DNA of 23,219 nucleotides from a virus: positions 1 through 23,219 of IMG/VR virus record IMGVR_UViG_3300020470_002238. The stretch is one strand, 5' to 3'. Positions within the stretch are counted from its first letter, which is position 1. Each line of letters begins with the position of its first letter. Shown here piece by piece: positions 21,519 through 23,219 of this stretch. The translations under genes were made by a program, and so were the position numbers. The notes under the pieces are model-generated. The model made no database searches, was not told the origin of the DNA, and worked only from the letters and a program-made list of their open reading frames with translations.

Positions 21519-22287
21519 TATTGGGTTACCAGTATTTGCTGGGCCTAGTGATGACAACCATATTCACATAGACCAAGTAAATGGTGGTGATGATTTTACT
21601 CTTTCAATTGACCAGATTGGTTGGGCAAACATGATTAGATTTTCTGCTGACCATGATGACAACACATTAGACCTTTTACAGTCTGGAAACAACATGTATA
21701 TTGGATATACAGATGCATGGGGTTCTGGTTATAATTGGGGTGGAGATTTAGATGGACTCAGAAACGAAGTTGATATAAGACAAAAATGTTCTTATGCAAC
21801 TTGTAATGATACTGATTTTCAATTTCATATCTGGGGTGACGATAATCAAGTTGTATTTGGTCAAGGTTATTCTCTTAATAATAGTTTAACACCAACTTGG
21901 AATTACGATAACAATGAGCCTGGCGGAAACTTTGTAAGATTAGATATACATGGTGATGATAACAAATTCAAAGGAAGTCAAAAACAAGATTCAAGTTCAA
22001 TTAATCATTCTATTACTGCAAACATATATGCAGACAATACAGATGTATATGCTAGACAAGCACAGAATGGAAACAAAACTCTTAACTTAACAATCTATAG
22101 TGATTGGAGTGAGGTTGATATTAATCAAAGAGATAATGGAGCTCACACTGCAACAATTATATTACAAGGTACACAACCAACAGACTTGTTCTTAACCCAA
22201 AAGGGTGGTACAACTCAAACCTATAATTTAACACAAAATTGTGTTACTTCTGGTGGTTGTAATGTTTCTGTAACCCAAGGTAATTAA
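21484..22287 (+). CDS. Curlin-like repeat protein 2, secreted, 267 aa
   Basis: Starts at ATG 21484 with AGGAG six bases upstream; the in-frame ATG at 21478 has no room for a ribosome site. The signal peptide (1-19) is followed by DDNHIHIDQ and FTLSIDQIGWAN, matching the mature start of curlin-like protein 1. Further repeats include LDLLQSGNN, WGDDNQVVFGQG, IHGDDNKF, a NADVY-type strand and VSVTQGN at the end. It has several Trp and Tyr and a Cys pair (in QKCSYATC) plus a second near the end (NCVTSGGC). A likely second export substrate, perhaps nucleator versus main subunit as in CsgB/CsgA, though which is which cannot be told. Confidence 0.72.
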   Translation: MIRQLLLISLISIGLPVFAGPSDDNHIHIDQVNGGDDFTLSIDQIGWANMIRFSADHDDNTLDLLQSGNNMYIGYTDAWGSGYNWGGDLDGLRNEVDIRQKCSYATCNDTDFQFHIWGDDNQVVFGQGYSLNNSLTPTWNYDNNEPGGNFVRLDIHGDDNKFKGSQKQDSSSINHSITANIYADNTDVYARQAQNGNKTLNLTIYSDWSEVDINQRDNGAHTATIILQGTQPTDLFLTQKGGTTQTYNLTQNCVTSGGCNVSVTQGN

Positions 22288-22301
22288 AGGAGTTATTTTG
22301 A

Positions 22302-22529
22302 GTGACAGATTCCAAACCCAAAAGAGAATTTTCAACTTTTGTAAGGATGCCTTACCAAGATGCAATCGCATTATTACTCAAAACTATGGATTACCATTCA
22401 ATAATGGCAATTCAATCAACAGATAAAAACTACAAACAGTTTCACGAAAAACAACATCGAAGACTTAAGGATTGGATGCTTGATATGAAAGACTATATAA
22501 TAGAACTGGAAGAGGAATTGAATGTATAA
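22302..22529 (+). CDS. Hypothetical coiled-coil protein, 75 aa
   Basis: Starts with GTG at 22302, nine bases after a strong AAAGGAG site (22286-22292). It is a soluble helical protein with a His/Lys-rich middle and a C-terminal IIELEEEL coiled-coil segment. No signal peptide, unlike its neighbours, so it stays in the cytoplasm. Not recognised. Its last codons overlap the CHASE2 gene. Confidence 0.65.
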   Translation: MTDSKPKREFSTFVRMPYQDAIALLLKTMDYHSIMAIQSTDKNYKQFHEKQHRRLKDWMLDMKDYIIELEEELNV

Positions 22530-23219
22530 CTGGAAAACAGTTCTAATCACATTGGGTGTATTAGTAGGTTTAAAAATATGGTCACCATACCTTGTAGATA
22601 ATATCAAGTGGTCTTACTTTGATGTTCTACATCAACAGAAAGGTGAAAAACTAATAGAAGACATTGTACTTGTTGATATTGATGAGAAGTCATTAGACAA
22701 GTATGGACAGTATCCATGGCCTCGTAATATCTATGCAGATATTATGTTAGACTCACACTACACCAATACTCATGTATTTACTCAAGTATTCAATCAACCA
22801 GATAGATTTGGTGGAGATGAACAATTTGCAGAAGGTCTTGTAAATAGATTAAGTATCTTATCTGCAGCTCCAACAAGTCAAAAGGATACTGGTTCTGCAC
22901 CATATGTAAAGACTTCGGTCTTCGGTGGTGGAGATATTAAAGATTCTATCTGGAACTTTTCTGGTATATCTGCACCTATCAAAGTGCTACAAGATAACAC
23001 TTATGGTGTAGGAGTGACAGTAACCACACCACCTTTACCAGATACACCAAACTTTGATGGAACTGTTCGGTCTGCACCACTTATCGTATCTGCAAATGAC
23101 CAGATATATCCATCGGTTGCATTAGAAACCCTTCGTGCATATTACGACCAACCAAATTATCAAACCAGAGTCACACCAGAAGTAGGTATAGAATGGATAC
23201 GAATGGGAAGACAACCACC
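22522..23219 (+). CDS. CHASE2-domain membrane protein, 3'-truncated
   Basis: The frame is open to the window end (232 codons). An N-terminal transmembrane helix (about 6-22) is followed by a typical CHASE2 sensor domain: VLVDIDEKSLDKYGQYPWPRNIYADIM, a GGDEQFAEGL segment, then the repeated small/polar stretch before FDGTVRSAPLIV and YPSVALETLRAYY. CHASE2 is an extracellular sensor domain of bacterial adenylate cyclases and kinases; in bacteria it often occurs with FecR domains, and a FecR protein lies two genes upstream here. What output domain follows is not visible. ATG 22522 overlaps the preceding stop and has a GAGGAA site. Confidence 0.82.
   Translation, partial: MYNWKTVLITLGVLVGLKIWSPYLVDNIKWSYFDVLHQQKGEKLIEDIVLVDIDEKSLDKYGQYPWPRNIYADIMLDSHYTNTHVFTQVFNQPDRFGGDEQFAEGLVNRLSILSAAPTSQKDTGSAPYVKTSVFGGGDIKDSIWNFSGISAPIKVLQDNTYGVGVTVTTPPLPDTPNFDGTVRSAPLIVSANDQIYPSVALETLRAYYDQPNYQTRVTPEVGIEWIRMGRQP

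Noticed and set aside
19685-22287. Curlin-like genes as phage tail fibre or adhesin genes
   Set aside because: Not excluded, but they have Sec signal peptides, follow CsgG and CsgF directly and show curlin-type Ile-Asp-Gln and Gly-x-Ser-Asn repeats, which fit export substrates better.

Overview
The window is about 23.2 kb of AT-rich DNA (roughly one third G+C by eye). Almost all genes lie on the + strand, packed end to end with ATGA/TAATG overlaps. T4-type replication genes can be recognised: the gp46 recombination nuclease (5' end cut by the window), gp45 sliding clamp, gp44 and gp62 clamp loader subunits, and the RegA translational repressor. This is therefore a tailed phage of the T4 superfamily. 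Peptide deformylase, CobS/CobT-like proteins, a HesB/IscA-like protein and many 2-oxoglutarate (2OG) oxygenases are typical of marine T4-like phages (cyanophages and SAR11 pelagiphages). A pelagiphage-like virus of a marine alphaproteobacterium is my best guess, but the host is inference.

Layout: (1) 1-3109, gp46, two 2OG-Fe(II) oxygenases and peptide deformylase. (2) 3099-6801, a tRNA-Asp(GUC), then a CobT-like HExxH/vWA protein and a CobS-like AAA+ ATPase, each of the three preceded by a sigma70-like promoter with the same conserved spacer. (3) 6782-8766, small genes (zinc ribbon, 29-residue membrane peptide, exported SleB-type cell-wall hydrolase, DUF3310-like) and a structured non-coding segment at 7254-7357. 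(4) 8782-10509, gp45 and gp44. (5) 10500-15516, an island of two tiny membrane ORFs, a 2OG oxygenase, a DNA cytosine-C5 methyltransferase, a TET/JBP-type dioxygenase, a ParB-like protein and a P-loop kinase. It splits gp44 from gp62 and reads as a post-replicative cytosine hypermodification pathway. (6) 15503-17496, gp62, RegA, small proteins including one probable minus-strand gene, and a HesB/IscA-like protein. (7) 17531-23219 (running off the window), a block behind a T4-type late promoter: two paralogous membrane/coiled-coil proteins, CsgF, CsgG, a curlin-like repeat protein, a FecR-domain protein, a second curlin-like protein, a small ORF and a CHASE2-domain protein.

How they work together: clamp, loader and RegA are the replication core and its translational control. 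The methyltransferase would make 5-methylcytosine in phage DNA, the TET-like enzyme would oxidise it, and the kinase, ParB-like protein and adjacent oxygenase could elaborate it. The late block looks like a phage version of curli (type VIII) secretion: an outer-membrane lipoprotein pore (CsgG), its partner (CsgF), two candidate amyloid-like substrates and sensor-type FecR and CHASE2 proteins, but no CsgE or canonical CsgA/CsgB within the window.

No stretch over 300 bases lacks a gene. The larger gaps (7249-7369, 9454-9576, 13734-13810, 16657-16745) hold the RNA structures and promoters listed. I found no CRISPR array, insertion sequence, integrase or rRNA. Reading by eye, I found no GATC tetranucleotide anywhere in the window.
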